Origin: Burkholderia seminalis DSM 23518
Lineage (GTDB): Bacteria; Pseudomonadota; Gammaproteobacteria; Burkholderiales; Burkholderiaceae
Reading direction: 5' to 3'
Length of the DNA stretch: 64,000 nt
Assembly: GCF_902832885.1 (NCBI RefSeq)
Contig: NZ_CADFDK010000001.1
Location: 186,001 to 250,000, forward strand
In this document: piece after piece, positions 31,918 through 43,356 of the stretch
Position numbering within the stretch: position 1 is the stretch's first letter
Layout: each line of letters starts with the position of its first letter
Made by a program: the position numbers and the translations under genes
Notes under the pieces: model-generated
Databases searched by the model: none
What the model saw: the letters and a program-made list of their open reading frames with translations, nothing else
What the model was told of the DNA's origin: nothing

Positions 31918-34494
31918 TCAGACTGCGATCGCACGCAGCAATTCGGTTTCGAGCTGGATCTGCAGGCGGTTGTCGGACAGGCCGGCGCCCGCGAGCAGGA
32001 AGATGTCTTCGACGCGCTCGCCGAGCGTATTGATCCGCGCCGCATGGACGCCGACCCGATGCTCGGCGAGTACGCGCGCGATCGAATAGAGAAGGCCCGG
32101 CCGGTCGTTGGCCGACACGGACAGGATGTAGTACTGGCCGCGCTCGTCGGCCCGCAGGTCGACGCGCGGCGTGATCGGAAACGTCCGCGACAGCCTCGAC
32201 AGGCGGCCCTTGGACGGCTCCGGCAGCGGGGCGGTTTCGGCAAGCCGCGTCGCGAGCTGCTGCTCGACGAGATTCGCGATGTCGCGGTAACGCACGTCGC
32301 GTTCGGTCTGCGTGACGATGAAGTTGTCGAGCGCATAACCGTGCCGCGTCGTGCTGACGCGTGCATCGAGCACCGACAGCCCGTTGCGGTCGAAATACGC
32401 GCAGATGCCCGCGAACAGGTCGGGGCGATCCTTCACGTACACGAGCACCTGCAGCGCGTCGCCGATCGGCGACGGCCGCGCGCGGACGATCGCGGTTTCG
32501 GCGTTCACGTGCCGGTACAGCACGCGCGTCTGCCACGCGATGTCGGCCGCATCGTGACGCAGGAAGAAGCCGACGTCGAGCTGATCCCACAGCGCGCGAT
32601 GCGCGTCGTCGGGCACGGTCTCGAGGCGCAGCAGCGCGAGCGCCTGTTCCTGCCGCGACTTCAGCTCCGAGTGCGCGTCGGGGTTCGCGCCGCCGAGCAC
32701 CGCGAGCGTGATGCGGTACAGGTCCTCGAGCAGCTTGCCCTTCCACGTGTTCCACACCTTCGGGCTCGTGCCGCGGATATCGGCGACGGTCAGCAGGTAC
32801 AGCGCGGTGAGGTAGCGTTCGTTGCCGACGACTTCGGCAAAGCGCTTTATGACCTCGGGGTCGCTCGTGTCCTGTTTCTGCGCGACCTGGCTCATCGTCA
32901 GGTGATGCTGGACGAGCCACACGATCAGCGACGCGTCGTCGCCGGCGATGCCGTGCTCGCGGCAGAAGCGCCGCGCATCGACCATCCCGAGCGTCGAATG
33001 GTCGCCGCCGCGGCCCTTCGCGATGTCGTGGAACAGCGCCGCGACATACAGCACCCACGGGCGCTCGAAGTTGCCGATCAGCTGGCTGCAGAACGGATAT
33101 TCGTGCGCATGCTCGGCCACCGCGAAGCGGCGGATATTGCGCAACACCATCAGGATGTGCTGGTCGACCGTGTACACGTGGTACAGGTCGTGCTGCATCT
33201 GGCCGACGATGCGGCGGAAGTTCAGCAGATAGCGGCCGAGCACGCTCGTCTGGTTCATCAGCCGGAACGCGTGCGTGATGCCCTCGGGCTGCTGCAGGAT
33301 CCGCATGAACGTGTCGCGGTTCTGCGGATCGCGGCGCCACGCGTTGTTCATGATTTCGCGCGAGTTGTACAGCGCGCGCAGCGTGCGGGCGGAGAAGCCC
33401 TTCACGCCGCGGGTCGTCTCGTACAGCAGGAACGCTTCGAGGATCGCGTCGGGATGACGCTCGAACACGCCGTCGTCGACGATCTCGAGCATCCCCTGCT
33501 TCTCGACGAAGCGATCGGGCGACAGCACGCGCGTGATGCCGCTCGTCGCGGGGAAGAGCTGCGCCTCGATGTTCTGGATCAGGATCGTCGCGAGCTGCGT
33601 GACGGCCTTCGCGGCCCAGTAGTAGCGGCGCATCAGCTGCTCGCTCGCGCGCTTGGTCTGCGTCGGCTGGTAGCCGAAGCTCTCGGCGGCCTGCGTCTGC
33701 AGGTCGAACACGAGCATGTCCTGGCGGCGGCCGGCGATCACGTGCAGCCGCGCGCGCAGCGTCTTCAGGAAGCCCTCGTTGCGGCGCAGCTCGCGTGCTT
33801 CGCGATCGGTGATGAGGCCGCGCGTGTCGAGTTCGCGCCAACTGCTGCCGAAGCCCGCCGCGCGCGCGATCCACAGGATCGTCTGCAGGTCGCGCAGCCC
33901 GCCGGGGCTTTCCTTCACGTTCGGCTCGAGACTGTACGGCGTGTCCTGGAACTTCGCGTGGCGCTGGCGCATCTCGAGCACCTTCGCGGTGAAGAACGCG
34001 CGGGCGTCGAGCGCCTCGTGGTAGCGCACCGTGAAGCGCTCGAACAGCGCGGTGCTGCCGACGATGCGGCGCGCCTCCAGCAGCGAGGTCTGCACCGTGA
34101 CGTCCTGCGACGCCTCCTCGATGCACTGCGCGACCGTGCGCACGCTGCTGCCGATCTCGAGGCCGAGATCCCACGCCATCCCGATGAAGCGCTCGATGCG
34201 CGCGTCGAGCGCCGGGTCGTGCGCATCGGGCAGCAGCACGAGGATGTCGACGTCGGAATAGGGCGCGAGCTCGCCGCGCCCGTAGCCGCCGACGGCGACG
34301 AGCGCGAGCGTCGCGGGCAGCCCGCAGTCGTCCCACACGCGCTTGAGCGCATCGTCGGTGAGTTTCGACAGCGCGTGCATCAGCGATGCCACGGTCGTTG
34401 CGTGGCGAAAACGCTCGAGCAGCTCCGTCTTGGCGGCCTTGAATTCGGCGCGCCGCGACAGCGCGTCGGGCGAGGGGGCGGCGTGAGCGCTCAT
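31918..34494 (-). CDS. glnD: Bifunctional PII uridylyltransferase / uridylyl-removing enzyme
   Basis: Nitrogen sensor that uridylylates PII proteins (GlnB/GlnK) under nitrogen limitation and removes UMP when glutamine is high. 858 residues. Nucleotidyltransferase motif [17 protein letters not shown] at 69-85 with Asp81 and Asp83; an HD hydrolase domain in the middle with [17 protein letters not shown]; two C-terminal ACT domains that sense glutamine ([17 protein letters not shown] and [17 protein letters not shown]). Complete family architecture. Between map (45 bases upstream) and the pseudouridine synthase gene (16 bases downstream) on the minus strand; map-glnD linkage is conserved in proteobacteria. 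Confidence 0.96.
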   Translation of the reverse strand: MSAHAAPSPDALSRRAEFKAAKTELLERFRHATTVASLMHALSKLTDDALKRVWDDCGLPATLALVAVGGYGRGELAPYSDVDILVLLPDAHDPALDARIERFIGMAWDLGLEIGSSVRTVAQCIEEASQDVTVQTSLLEARRIVGSTALFERFTVRYHEALDARAFFTAKVLEMRQRHAKFQDTPYSLEPNVKESPGGLRDLQTILWIARAAGFGSSWRELDTRGLITDREARELRRNEGFLKTLRARLHVIAGRRQDMLVFDLQTQAAESFGYQPTQTKRASEQLMRRYYWAAKAVTQLATILIQNIEAQLFPATSGITRVLSPDRFVEKQGMLEIVDDGVFERHPDAILEAFLLYETTRGVKGFSARTLRALYNSREIMNNAWRRDPQNRDTFMRILQQPEGITHAFRLMNQTSVLGRYLLNFRRIVGQMQHDLYHVYTVDQHILMVLRNIRRFAVAEHAHEYPFCSQLIGNFERPWVLYVAALFHDIAKGRGGDHSTLGMVDARRFCREHGIAGDDASLIVWLVQHHLTMSQVAQKQDTSDPEVIKRFAEVVGNERYLTALYLLTVADIRGTSPKVWNTWKGKLLEDLYRITLAVLGGANPDAHSELKSRQEQALALLRLETVPDDAHRALWDQLDVGFFLRHDAADIAWQTRVLYRHVNAETAIVRARPSPIGDALQVLVYVKDRPDLFAGICAYFDRNGLSVLDARVSTTRHGYALDNFIVTQTERDVRYRDIANLVEQQLATRLAETAPLPEPSKGRLSRLSRTFPITPRVDLRADERGQYYILSVSANDRPGLLYSIARVLAEHRVGVHAARINTLGERVEDIFLLAGAGLSDNRLQIQLETELLRAIAV

Positions 34495-34539
34495 GGGCAG
34501 CCGTTCAGGTGCGGGCGGGGCGGGCGGGCGCGACGGCGC

Positions 34540-35355
34540 TCAGACCGCGGCAGCCGGTTGCGCGAACACGGGGCGCGCCGGCGTGCCGGCCGACACGGTC
34601 AGCACCTCGTAGCCGGTTTCGGTGACGAGCACCGTGTGCTCCCACTGCGCCGACAGGCTGCGGTCGCGCGTCTTGACCGTCCACTGGTCGGGCATCGTGC
34701 GGATGTCGCGCTTGCCGGCGTTGATCATCGGCTCGATCGTGAAGATCATCCCGGCCTTCAGCTCGATGCCGGTGCCCGGACGGCCGTAATGGACGACCTG
34801 CGGATCCTCGTGGAACACCGTGCCGATGCCGTGGCCGCAGTATTCGCGCACGACGCTGTAGCCCTGCGCTTCCGCGTGCTTCTGGATCGCGTAGCCGATG
34901 TCGCCGAGGTGCGCGCCGGGCTTGACCTGGTCGATGCCGAGCCACATGCACTCGTAGGTGGTCTGCACGAGGCGCTTCGCGAGGATCGAGCCTTCGCCGA
35001 CGATGAACATCCGGCTGGTGTCGCCGAAGTAGCCGTTCTTGATCACGGTGATGTCGATGTTCAGCGCATCGCCGTTCTTGATCACCTTCTCGCCGGGAAT
35101 GCCGTGACAGATCACGTCGTTGACCGAAATGCAGGTGGCCTTCGGGTACGGCGGATAGCCGGGCGGCTGGTAGTTCAGCGGCGCGGGGATCGTGCCCTGT
35201 TCGTTGAGCATGAACTCGTGGCAGAGACGGTCGAGTTCGGCGGTCGTGATGCCCGCGACGACGTGCGGCGTGATGAAATCGAGCACTTCGCTCGCGAGAC
35301 GGCAGGCGACGCGCATCTCCGCGATATCGTGTTCGTTTTTGAGCGTAATAGCCAT
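34540..35355 (-). CDS. map: Methionine aminopeptidase, type I
   Basis: Removes the initiator methionine from nascent proteins. 271 residues, typical type Ia. Metal ligands sit in NIDITVIKNGYFGDTSRMF (two Asp), CGHGIGTVFHEDP (His), GMIFTIEPMIN (Glu) and ETGYEVLT region (Glu). The start MAITLKNEHDIAEMR at 35355 is the natural family start. Divergent from rpsB, an arrangement found in many proteobacteria and fitting coordinated supply of translation functions. First gene of map-glnD-rRNA pseudouridine synthase. Confidence 0.96.
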   Translation of the reverse strand: MAITLKNEHDIAEMRVACRLASEVLDFITPHVVAGITTAELDRLCHEFMLNEQGTIPAPLNYQPPGYPPYPKATCISVNDVICHGIPGEKVIKNGDALNIDITVIKNGYFGDTSRMFIVGEGSILAKRLVQTTYECMWLGIDQVKPGAHLGDIGYAIQKHAEAQGYSVVREYCGHGIGTVFHEDPQVVHYGRPGTGIELKAGMIFTIEPMINAGKRDIRTMPDQWTVKTRDRSLSAQWEHTVLVTETGYEVLTVSAGTPARPVFAQPAAAV

Positions 35356-35494
35356 CGAGGTATGCCTGGAATGCGGTGAATTGACGGATTATCGCACCTT
35401 ATGGCTGCCCTCGCAGCCCCTGCCGGCCGCGCGGATGCGGGTTTTCGCGGATTGTCCGGCCGGCTGGCGCGCGGCAGCGAAAGTGTCGGGCGAC

Positions 35495-35524
35495 TTGAGG
35501 GCGGACAACTCGGCGTGCTATACT
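35495..35524 (+). promoter_or_regulatory. Sigma-70 promoter of rpsB-tsf
   Basis: TTGAGG at 35495-35500, an 18-base spacer, then TATACT at 35519-35524. Four of six and five of six consensus matches with acceptable spacing, located about 210 bases upstream of rpsB. The predicted start is near 35531. Confidence 0.7.
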
Positions 35525-35530
35525 CTTTGG

Positions 35531-35732
35531 CTAAGTCGATGTCCAAATGCCGAACTTGCCTCATTTTGGGGCGGCATGGCGACGAAAGGCTTGCGGCACG
35601 GGCGTTTTGCACGTGCCGAATCGCAAGCCGGCGCAACCAGGGTGCCGGCCGCGCGGAATTCGCGCCCTTCGGGGCGGGTTCGCGCGGCGGTACGGCGGCC
35701 GGCTTAAGACCCAACCCTCGTGGAGAATTTAC
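35531..35732 (+). promoter_or_regulatory. Structured 5' leader of rpsB
   Basis: About 200 bases of untranslated leader. A stem GGCTTGCG (35588-35595) / CGCAAGCC (35622-35629) encloses CGGCACG / CGTGCCG; a second GC-rich folded block follows up to 35703. In E. coli the rpsB leader is bound by ribosomal protein S2 for autogenous control; a similar role here is inference, since I cannot align the structures by eye. Confidence 0.45.
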
Positions 35733-36473
35733 ATGGCAGTTACGATGCGCCAAATGCTGGAAGCGGGTGTCCACTTCGGTCACCAGACGCGCTTCTGGAA
35801 CCCGAAGATGGCTCCGTTCATTTTCGGTCACCGCAACAAGATTCACATCATCAACCTCGAAAAGACGCTGCCGATGTTCACGGACGCACAGAAGTACGTG
35901 CGCCAGCTGGCAGCGAACCGCGGCACGATCCTGTTCGTCGGCACGAAGCGTCAATCGCGTGACACGATCGCCCAGGAAGCGCAGCGCGCAGGCATGCCGT
36001 ACGTCAACGCACGCTGGCTCGGCGGCATGATGACCAACTTCAAGACGCTGAAGGTATCGATCAAGCGCCTGAAGGACATGGAAGCGGCAGTCGAGGCGGG
36101 CGAGCTCGAGAAGATGAGCAAGAAGGAAGCGCTGCTGTTCGAACGCGAAATCGCCAAGCTGCAGAAGTCGATCGGCGGCGTGAAGGACATGGGCGGCATT
36201 CCGGACGCCATCTTCGTCGTCGACGTCGGCTACCACAAGATTGCCGTCACGGAAGCGAACAAGCTGGGCGTGCCGGTCATCGCCGTGGTCGATACGAACC
36301 ACTCGCCGGAAGGTGTGGACTACGTGATCCCGGGTAACGACGACTCGAGCAAGGCAGTCGCGCTGTACGCCGAAGGCGTGGCCGACGCGATCCTCGAAGG
36401 CCGTGCGAACGCGGTCAACGAAGTGGTCCAGGCCGCACGCGGCGACGACGAGTACGTCGAGGAAAACGCGTAA
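35733..36473 (+). CDS. rpsB: 30S ribosomal protein uS2
   Basis: Small-subunit ribosomal protein of 246 residues. Family signatures are clear: [20 protein letters not shown] at the N-terminus, [16 protein letters not shown], and [20 protein letters not shown] with the following [10 protein letters not shown]. The ATG at 35733 has GGAGA seven bases upstream. Ends in an acidic tail ([10 protein letters not shown]). Heads the rpsB-tsf-pyrH-frr cluster, but a strong terminator follows it, so tsf must depend on partial readthrough or another promoter. Confidence 0.98.
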   Translation: MAVTMRQMLEAGVHFGHQTRFWNPKMAPFIFGHRNKIHIINLEKTLPMFTDAQKYVRQLAANRGTILFVGTKRQSRDTIAQEAQRAGMPYVNARWLGGMMTNFKTLKVSIKRLKDMEAAVEAGELEKMSKKEALLFEREIAKLQKSIGGVKDMGGIPDAIFVVDVGYHKIAVTEANKLGVPVIAVVDTNHSPEGVDYVIPGNDDSSKAVALYAEGVADAILEGRANAVNEVVQAARGDDEYVEENA

Positions 36474-36491
36474 CTGGCCCCGAGCCGGCGC

Positions 36492-36524
36492 AAAAAGGGG
36501 GCTCTCAACAGGCCCCCTTTTTTT
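36492..36524 (+). terminator. Strong intrinsic terminator between rpsB and tsf
   Basis: AAAAAGGGGGC, a 9-base loop, GCCCCCTTTTTTT: six G-C pairs extended by A-T pairs and a seven-base T-run, 19 bases after the rpsB stop. Likely lowers tsf transcription relative to rpsB. Confidence 0.88.
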
Positions 36525-36535
36525 AAGCTTGTGCG

Positions 36536-36570
36536 CCGGACCTGATCGCGCCGAATCGGCGCGGGTCCGG
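36536..36570 (+). repeat. Large hairpin in the tsf leader
   Basis: CCGGACC ... GGTCCGG (36536-36542 / 36564-36570) encloses CGCGCCG-AAT-CGGCGCG, making a nearly continuous 14-bp stem. No T-run follows, so it is a structured leader element rather than a second terminator. Confidence 0.6.
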
Positions 36571-36635
36571 AAACGAATCTCGGCCGTTCGCGTCCAAGCG
36601 GGCGGCGTTGTGAATACAGACTCAAGGAGCGAATG

Positions 36636-37517
36636 ATGGCGGCAATTACCGCAAGCATGGTGGCAGAACTGCGCGCGAAGACCGACGCACCGATGATGGA
36701 GTGCAAGAAGGCGCTGACGGAAGCCGACGGCGACCTGGCCAAGGCTGAAGAGCTGCTGCGCGTCAAGCTCGGCAACAAGGCGAGCAAGGCGGCATCGCGC
36801 GTGACGGCCGAAGGCGTCGTCGCATCGTTCGTCGGCGGCAACGCAGGCGCGCTGGTCGAACTGAACTGCGAAACCGACTTCGTCGCGAAGAACGACGACT
36901 TCCTCGCATTCTCGAAGACGGTGGCGGAGCTCGTCGCGACGCAAAACCCGGCCGACGTGGCTGCGCTGTCGGCGCTGCCGCTCGACGGTTCGACGGTCGA
37001 CGCGGTGCGTCTGGCACTGATCGGCAAGATCGGCGAGAACGTGTCGATCCGCCGTTTCGTCCGTTTCGAAACCGCGAACAAGATCGCCACCTACCTGCAC
37101 GGCGCGCGGATCGGCGTGATCGTCGAGTACACGGGCGCGGAAGAGCAGGTCGGCAAGGACGTCGCAATGCACATCGCGGCCATGAAGCCGGTCGCGCTGT
37201 CGTCGGCCGACGTGCCGGCGGAACTGATCGAAACGGAACGCCGCGTGGCCGAGCAGAAGGCTGCCGAATCGGGCAAGCCGGCCGAAATCGTCGCGAAGAT
37301 GGTCGACGGTAGCGTCCAGAAGTACCTGAAGGAAGTGTCGCTGCTGAACCAGACGTTCGTGAAGAACGACAAGCAGACGATCGAGCAGATGCTGAAGGCA
37401 GCCAATGCCGCCGTGCAGAAGTTCGCGCTGTTCGTCGTCGGCGAGGGCATCGAGAAGCGCCAGGACGACTTCGCCGCCGAAGTGGCCGCGCAAGTCGCAG
37501 CAGCAAAACAGCAGTAA
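36636..37517 (+). CDS. tsf: Translation elongation factor Ts
   Basis: Guanine nucleotide exchange factor that recycles EF-Tu. 293 residues. N-terminal UBA-like domain [20 protein letters not shown], then the EF-Tu-contact motif [15 protein letters not shown], and core signature [18 protein letters not shown]. Two adjacent ATG codons occur at 36633 and 36636; the second is chosen because AAGGAG then lies six bases upstream. It follows rpsB, after a terminator and a structured leader of about 110 bases. Confidence 0.97.
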   Translation: MAAITASMVAELRAKTDAPMMECKKALTEADGDLAKAEELLRVKLGNKASKAASRVTAEGVVASFVGGNAGALVELNCETDFVAKNDDFLAFSKTVAELVATQNPADVAALSALPLDGSTVDAVRLALIGKIGENVSIRRFVRFETANKIATYLHGARIGVIVEYTGAEEQVGKDVAMHIAAMKPVALSSADVPAELIETERRVAEQKAAESGKPAEIVAKMVDGSVQKYLKEVSLLNQTFVKNDKQTIEQMLKAANAAVQKFALFVVGEGIEKRQDDFAAEVAAQVAAAKQQ

Positions 37518-38387
<870 letters not shown>

Positions 38388-38478
38388 ACTCCCGCGGATG
38401 CGGGTCATCGGCCGCGGCGTATCTCCTGCGCCGGGCGGGGCCCGCGTTCTTTGAAGGTTTGAAGGTTCGGAGGTTGAA

Positions 38479-39039
38479 ATGAGTGTCGCTGATGTCAAGA
38501 AGGGCGTCGAGCAAAAGATGCAGCGCTCGATCGAAGCGTTCAAGAACGATCTGGCCAAGATCCGTACGGGCCGTGCACACACCGGTCTGCTCGATCACGT
38601 GCAGGTCGACTACTACGGCTCGATGGTGCCGATCTCGCAGGTCGCGAACCTGACGCTCGTCGACGCGCGCACGATCGGCGTGCAGCCGTGGGAAAAGAAC
38701 ATGGTCGCGAAGGTCGAGAAGGCCATCCGCGAAGCCGACCTGGGCTTGAACCCGGCGACGGCCGGCGACCTGATCCGCGTGCCGATGCCCGCGCTGACGG
38801 AAGAGCGCCGCCGCGAGCTGACCAAGGTCGTGAAGGGCGAAGGCGAGACGGCCAAGGTCGCGATCCGCAACCTGCGCCGCGACGCGAACGAAGCGCTCAA
38901 GAAGCTCGTGAAGGACAAGGAAATCTCGGAAGACGACGAGCGCCGTGCGAGCGACGACGTGCAGAAGCTGACCGACAAGCACGTCGCCGAAATCGACAAG
39001 CTCGTGCAGACCAAGGAAGCCGAGATCATGACGGTCTGA
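38479..39039 (+). CDS. frr: Ribosome recycling factor
   Basis: Splits post-termination ribosomes together with EF-G. 186 residues (family 185). [41 protein letters not shown], and the conserved [20 protein letters not shown] are all present. The ATG at 38479 has GGAGGTTGAA just upstream. Fourth gene of rpsB-tsf-pyrH-frr; uppS follows after 49 bases. Confidence 0.97.
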   Translation: MSVADVKKGVEQKMQRSIEAFKNDLAKIRTGRAHTGLLDHVQVDYYGSMVPISQVANLTLVDARTIGVQPWEKNMVAKVEKAIREADLGLNPATAGDLIRVPMPALTEERRRELTKVVKGEGETAKVAIRNLRRDANEALKKLVKDKEISEDDERRASDDVQKLTDKHVAEIDKLVQTKEAEIMTV

Positions 39040-39088
39040 CGACCGTCCTCGCGCGCCGCCTTCCTCCCGCATTACTGTCTCAACGGCC

Positions 39089-39871
39089 ATGACCTATACC
39101 AGCTCTACCGTTCGCGTGCCTGACGTCGGCGTCGTGCCGCGTCACATCGCGATCATCATGGACGGCAATGGCCGTTGGGCGACCGAACGCCGCTTGCCGC
39201 GCGTCGCGGGGCACACCCGCGGCGTCGATGCCGTACGGGCAGTGGTCGAAGGTTGCGCGCGCGCCGGTGTCGAATACCTGACGCTGTTCGCGTTCAGTTC
39301 CGAAAACTGGCGCCGGCCGAACGACGAAGTGTCGTTCCTGATGCGGCTGTTCATCACCGCGCTCGAGCGCGAGGTCGGCAAGCTGCATGCAAACGGGATC
39401 CGCCTGCGTGTCGTCGGCGATCTCGACCGTTTCGAGCCGCGCATCCGCGAGCTGATCCGCCGCGCCGAAACCAAGACGGCGCGCAATACGCGCCTGACGC
39501 TCACCATCGCGGCCAACTACGGCGGCCGGTGGGACATCCTGCAGGCGACGAAGAAGCTCGTCGAGCAGGCCGTGCGCGAGGGGCGCGAGGCCGAGGTGAC
39601 CGAGGACGCATTCGCGCCGCACCTGGCGATGGCCTATGCGCCGGAGCCCGACCTCTTCATCCGTACGGGCGGCGAGCAGCGCGTCAGCAACTTCCTGCTG
39701 TGGCAGCTCGCGTACGCCGAGTTCTATTTCACCGACAAATACTGGCCGGATTTCGACGGCGCGGCCCTGGCCGACGCGTTGGCGTCGTATACCGAGCGCG
39801 AGCGCCGTTTCGGGCGCACGAGTGCGCAGCTCGAACCGCAATCGCAGAACGCCGACTCCCTTTCATGCTGA
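39089..39871 (+). CDS. uppS: Isoprenyl transferase (undecaprenyl diphosphate synthase)
   Basis: cis-Prenyltransferase that adds eight isopentenyl units to farnesyl diphosphate to make the undecaprenyl carrier for peptidoglycan, O-antigen and other polymers. 260 residues. Signatures: [20 protein letters not shown] with the catalytic Asp, [11 protein letters not shown], and [20 protein letters not shown]. Its last seven bases overlap the cdsA start (ATGCTGA), so the two are translationally coupled. Confidence 0.96.
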   Translation: MTYTSSTVRVPDVGVVPRHIAIIMDGNGRWATERRLPRVAGHTRGVDAVRAVVEGCARAGVEYLTLFAFSSENWRRPNDEVSFLMRLFITALEREVGKLHANGIRLRVVGDLDRFEPRIRELIRRAETKTARNTRLTLTIAANYGGRWDILQATKKLVEQAVREGREAEVTEDAFAPHLAMAYAPEPDLFIRTGGEQRVSNFLLWQLAYAEFYFTDKYWPDFDGAALADALASYTERERRFGRTSAQLEPQSQNADSLSC

Positions 39872-40686
39872 AAACCCGTGTGATCACGGCGATCGTGATG
39901 CTGGCAGTGCTGCTGCCGGTGACGCTGTTCGCGCCGCTCACGGCGTTCGGCGCGCTGATCGGCGCCGTGCTCGTGTTCGCCGCGTGGGAGTGGGCGCGCC
40001 TGCTGAAACTCGGCGGCGCCGGCCCCGTCGTCTATGCGGTCGTCGCGGCGCTTGCGCTGGCGGCCACCACGCCGCTCGGCGTCGACGCGGCCGGATCCCG
40101 TCCCCTTTTCATGGCAGCCGGCGTGTTCTGGCTGCTGGTCGGCCCGTTCGCGCTGCGGCGCAAGCCCGAACTCGCGGGCGGCGTCTGGCGGCCGTTCCTG
40201 CTCGCCGCCGGCCTGATCGTGTTCGCGGCCTGCTGGCATGCGCTTGTCGCGGCACGCGCGCAAGGCGTGCCGTTCGTGCTGTCGCTGCTGCTGGTCGTCT
40301 GGCTGGCCGATATCGGCGCATACTTCGCGGGCAAGGCCTTCGGAAAGCGTAAACTGGCCGTGACGATCAGCCCCGGCAAGAGCTGGGAAGGCGCGATCGG
40401 CGGCTGGCTGGCCGTGATGATCGTCGCCGGTGTCGCGATGGCCGCGCATGCGTTCGAGCCGACCCTGTTTTCCGCATTTGCCGCCCGCTACGGGATGCCC
40501 GGCGCGTGGGCCGCGCTGACGCTGCTGGTCGTGTACAGCGTGATCGGCGACCTGTTCGAGTCACTGTTGAAGCGGCAGGCGGGCGTGAAGGATTCGAGCG
40601 GACTGCTGCCGGGCCATGGCGGCGTGCTCGACCGGGTCGACGCGCTGCTGCCGGTGCTGCCGCTCGCGATGCTGCTGCTTGGTTAA
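39865..40686 (+). CDS. cdsA: Phosphatidate cytidylyltransferase
   Basis: Makes CDP-diacylglycerol from phosphatidic acid and CTP, the precursor of all phospholipids. Inner-membrane protein of 273 residues with about eight hydrophobic segments. The CDS family signature is intact near the C-terminus: [20 protein letters not shown] followed by [17 protein letters not shown] in the middle is also conserved. ATG at 39865 overlaps uppS. dxr follows 15 bases later. Confidence 0.96.
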   Translation: MLKTRVITAIVMLAVLLPVTLFAPLTAFGALIGAVLVFAAWEWARLLKLGGAGPVVYAVVAALALAATTPLGVDAAGSRPLFMAAGVFWLLVGPFALRRKPELAGGVWRPFLLAAGLIVFAACWHALVAARAQGVPFVLSLLLVVWLADIGAYFAGKAFGKRKLAVTISPGKSWEGAIGGWLAVMIVAGVAMAAHAFEPTLFSAFAARYGMPGAWAALTLLVVYSVIGDLFESLLKRQAGVKDSSGLLPGHGGVLDRVDALLPVLPLAMLLLG

Positions 40687-40701
40687 ACCATTCATTCTTT
40701 T

Positions 40702-41898
40702 ATGCAAAAACGTCTGACATTGCTCGGTTCCACGGGCTCGATCGGAGACAGCACGCTCGACGTGGTCGCGCGCCATCCCGAACGCTTCTCGGTCTACGCG
40801 CTGACCGCGCACCGCAACGGCGACAAGCTCGTCGAGCAGTGTCTGCGCTTCGCGCCCGAAGTGGCGGTGGTCGGCGATGCCGCGACGGCCGCGCACGTCG
40901 AGGCGAAGCTGCGCGCGGCGGGCAGCAAGACGACCGTGCTGTACGGCCCGCAGGCGCTCGTCGACGTGTCGAAGAGCGACGGCTGCGATACGGTGGTCGC
41001 GGCGATCGTCGGCGCGGCCGGCCTCGCGCCGAGCCTCGCGGCCGCGCGCGCCGGCAAGCGGATCCTGCTCGCGAACAAGGAATCGCTCGTGATGTCGGGC
41101 GCGATCTTCATGGACGCCGTGCGCGATCATGGCGCGATCCTGCTGCCGGTCGACAGCGAACACAACGCGATCTTCCAGTGCATGCCGCGCGACGCGGCCG
41201 AGCACGGCGGGATCTCGAAGATCATCCTGACCGCGTCGGGCGGCCCGTTCCGCACGCGCGAACCGGCCACGCTCGCCGACGTGACGCCGGACGAGGCGTG
41301 CAAGCATCCGAACTGGGTGATGGGCCGCAAGATCTCGGTCGATTCGGCGACGATGATGAACAAGGGCCTCGAGGTGATCGAGGCGCACTGGATCTTCGGG
41401 TTGCCGGGCGATCGCATCGACGTGCTGATCCATCCGCAGAGCGTGATCCATTCGCTCGTGTCGTACCGTGACGGTTCGGTGCTCGCGCAGCTCGGCAACC
41501 CCGACATGCGCACGCCGATCGCGCACGCGCTCGCGTTCCCCGAGCGCGTCGACGCGGGCGTCGGCCCGCTCGACCTCGCGCAGATCGCGCAGCTGTCGTT
41601 CGAGAAGCCCGATTACGCGCGCTTCCCGTGCCTCGCGCTCGCGCTGAAGGCGCTCGAGGAAGGCGGCATCGCGAGCGCCGCATTGAACGCGGCGAACGAG
41701 GTTGCGGTCGAAGCATTTCTCGAGCACCGGATCGGCTTCATGGCGATCGCGGCGACGGTCGACGCGGTGCTCAACGCGCTGCCGAACCGTGCGCCCGACG
41801 GGCTCGACGACGTCCTGGCGGCGGACGCCGAGGCACGCCGCCTCGCCGCCGAAATCATTGCAAAAGCGCCTGCGCCACGCGTGGAGCGTACCGTCTGA
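40702..41898 (+). CDS. dxr: 1-deoxy-D-xylulose 5-phosphate reductoisomerase
   Basis: Commits carbon to isoprenoids by converting DXP to MEP with NADPH, feeding the uppS step encoded upstream. 398 residues (E. coli 398). NADPH-binding [28 protein letters not shown], metal and substrate motif [22 protein letters not shown] and [20 protein letters not shown] are intact. Cytoplasmic. rseP follows 11 bases after its stop. Confidence 0.97.
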   Translation: MQKRLTLLGSTGSIGDSTLDVVARHPERFSVYALTAHRNGDKLVEQCLRFAPEVAVVGDAATAAHVEAKLRAAGSKTTVLYGPQALVDVSKSDGCDTVVAAIVGAAGLAPSLAAARAGKRILLANKESLVMSGAIFMDAVRDHGAILLPVDSEHNAIFQCMPRDAAEHGGISKIILTASGGPFRTREPATLADVTPDEACKHPNWVMGRKISVDSATMMNKGLEVIEAHWIFGLPGDRIDVLIHPQSVIHSLVSYRDGSVLAQLGNPDMRTPIAHALAFPERVDAGVGPLDLAQIAQLSFEKPDYARFPCLALALKALEEGGIASAALNAANEVAVEAFLEHRIGFMAIAATVDAVLNALPNRAPDGLDDVLAADAEARRLAAEIIAKAPAPRVERTV

Positions 41899-41909
41899 AT
41901 GGAGTGCTC

Positions 41910-43295
41910 ATGAACGTGCTGGTCGAACTGGTCGCGTTTGCGGTGGCGATCGGGGTACTGGTCGTCGTGCATGAGTACGGGCACTATCGTGTCGCGCGCT
42001 GGTGCGGCGTGAAGGTCCTGCGATTCTCCATCGGCTTCGGCCAGCCCGTCGCACGCTGGGTCAGCCGCCGCACGGGCACCGAGTGGACGCTGTCCGCGCT
42101 GCCGCTTGGCGGCTACGTGAAGATGCTCGACGAGCGCGATCCGGGCCCCGGCATCCGGCCCGACGAACTCGGGCAGGCGTTCAACCGGCAGTCCGTCTAC
42201 AAGCGGATCGCGATCGTCGCGGCCGGCCCGATTGCGAACTTCCTGTTGGCAATCGCGCTGTTCTCGATCGTGTTTGCCACCGGCGTGACCGAGCCGGCCG
42301 CGGTCGTCGCGCCGCCGGCCGCCGGAACGGTGGCGGCCCGTGCGGGCTTCGACGGCGGCGAGACGGTCGTGTCGATCCGCGACGCGCGCACCGGCGACGC
42401 GCAGGGCAGCGAGTCCGAGCCGGTGCGGTCGTGGTCGGACCTGCGCTGGAAGCTGCTGTCGGCCGCGTTCGATCACCGCGAGATCGTGCTCGGCGCACGC
42501 GACGGCAACACGACGTTCGATTTCCGCGTCGACCTCCGCCAGGTTCCCGACAGTCAGCTCGACGACGATTTCATGGCCCATCTGGGCTTCGAGACCGGCG
42601 GCGGCACGCTGTCGGTCGCGTCCGTGCAGCCGGGCAGCGCGGCGGAGCAGGCGGGCCTGAAGGCCGGCGACAAGCTGGTGGCGCTCGACGGCAAGCCGAT
42701 CGGCGGCGCGACGCGTTTCATCGATTCGGTGAAGCACCATGCGGGGCAGGCGCTCGACCTGCGGATCGAGCGCAACGGCGCCGCGCAGACGGTGTCGATC
42801 GTGCCGCAGATGCAGCGCGACGACGAATCGGGGCAGCAGGTCGGCCGGATCGGCGCGGCGCTGTCGATGCACGCGCCGTCCGTCGACGTGCGCTACGGGC
42901 CGATCGAGAGCCTGCGGCTCGGCGCGCACCGCACGTGGGACATCTCCGTGTATTCGCTGAAGATGTTCGGGCGCATGATCACGGGCAACGCGTCGCTGAA
43001 GAACCTGTCCGGCCCGGTGACGATCGCCGACTACGCGGGCAAGAGCGCGCGGCTCGGACCGTCGGCGTTCCTGTCGTTCCTCGCCCTTGTCAGCATTAGC
43101 CTTGGCGTCCTGAACTTGTTGCCGATTCCCGTTTTGGACGGGGGGCATCTGTTATATTATGCGGTTGAAGCCGCGACCGGGAAAGCCGTCTCGGAGCGCT
43201 GGCAGCTGATTCTGCAAAGAGCCGGGTTGATCTGCATCGTCGCATTGTCGGCGATCGCGCTGTTCAACGATCTGGCTCGGTTAATCCATTTCTGA
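41910..43295 (+). CDS. rseP: RIP metalloprotease RseP
   Basis: Inner-membrane site-2 protease that releases the envelope-stress sigma factor by cutting its anti-sigma factor and also clears signal-peptide remnants. 461 residues. Zinc motif HEYGH with His21, Glu22 and His25 in the first helix; third ligand in LLPIPVLDGGH (Asp410). PDZ domains lie between, the second clearly at LSVASVQPGSAAEQAGLKAG. Last helices LICIVALSAIALF. ATG at 41910 with GGAG six bases before. bamA follows after 61 bases, fitting a joint role in outer-membrane quality control. Confidence 0.96.
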   Translation: MNVLVELVAFAVAIGVLVVVHEYGHYRVARWCGVKVLRFSIGFGQPVARWVSRRTGTEWTLSALPLGGYVKMLDERDPGPGIRPDELGQAFNRQSVYKRIAIVAAGPIANFLLAIALFSIVFATGVTEPAAVVAPPAAGTVAARAGFDGGETVVSIRDARTGDAQGSESEPVRSWSDLRWKLLSAAFDHREIVLGARDGNTTFDFRVDLRQVPDSQLDDDFMAHLGFETGGGTLSVASVQPGSAAEQAGLKAGDKLVALDGKPIGGATRFIDSVKHHAGQALDLRIERNGAAQTVSIVPQMQRDDESGQQVGRIGAALSMHAPSVDVRYGPIESLRLGAHRTWDISVYSLKMFGRMITGNASLKNLSGPVTIADYAGKSARLGPSAFLSFLALVSISLGVLNLLPIPVLDGGHLLYYAVEAATGKAVSERWQLILQRAGLICIVALSAIALFNDLARLIHF

Positions 43296-43356
43296 AGCGT
43301 CAGGCGGCCGCCGCTCGGCAGTCGCCCGATTTGATGCAGCTAAATATTGGGGATGC

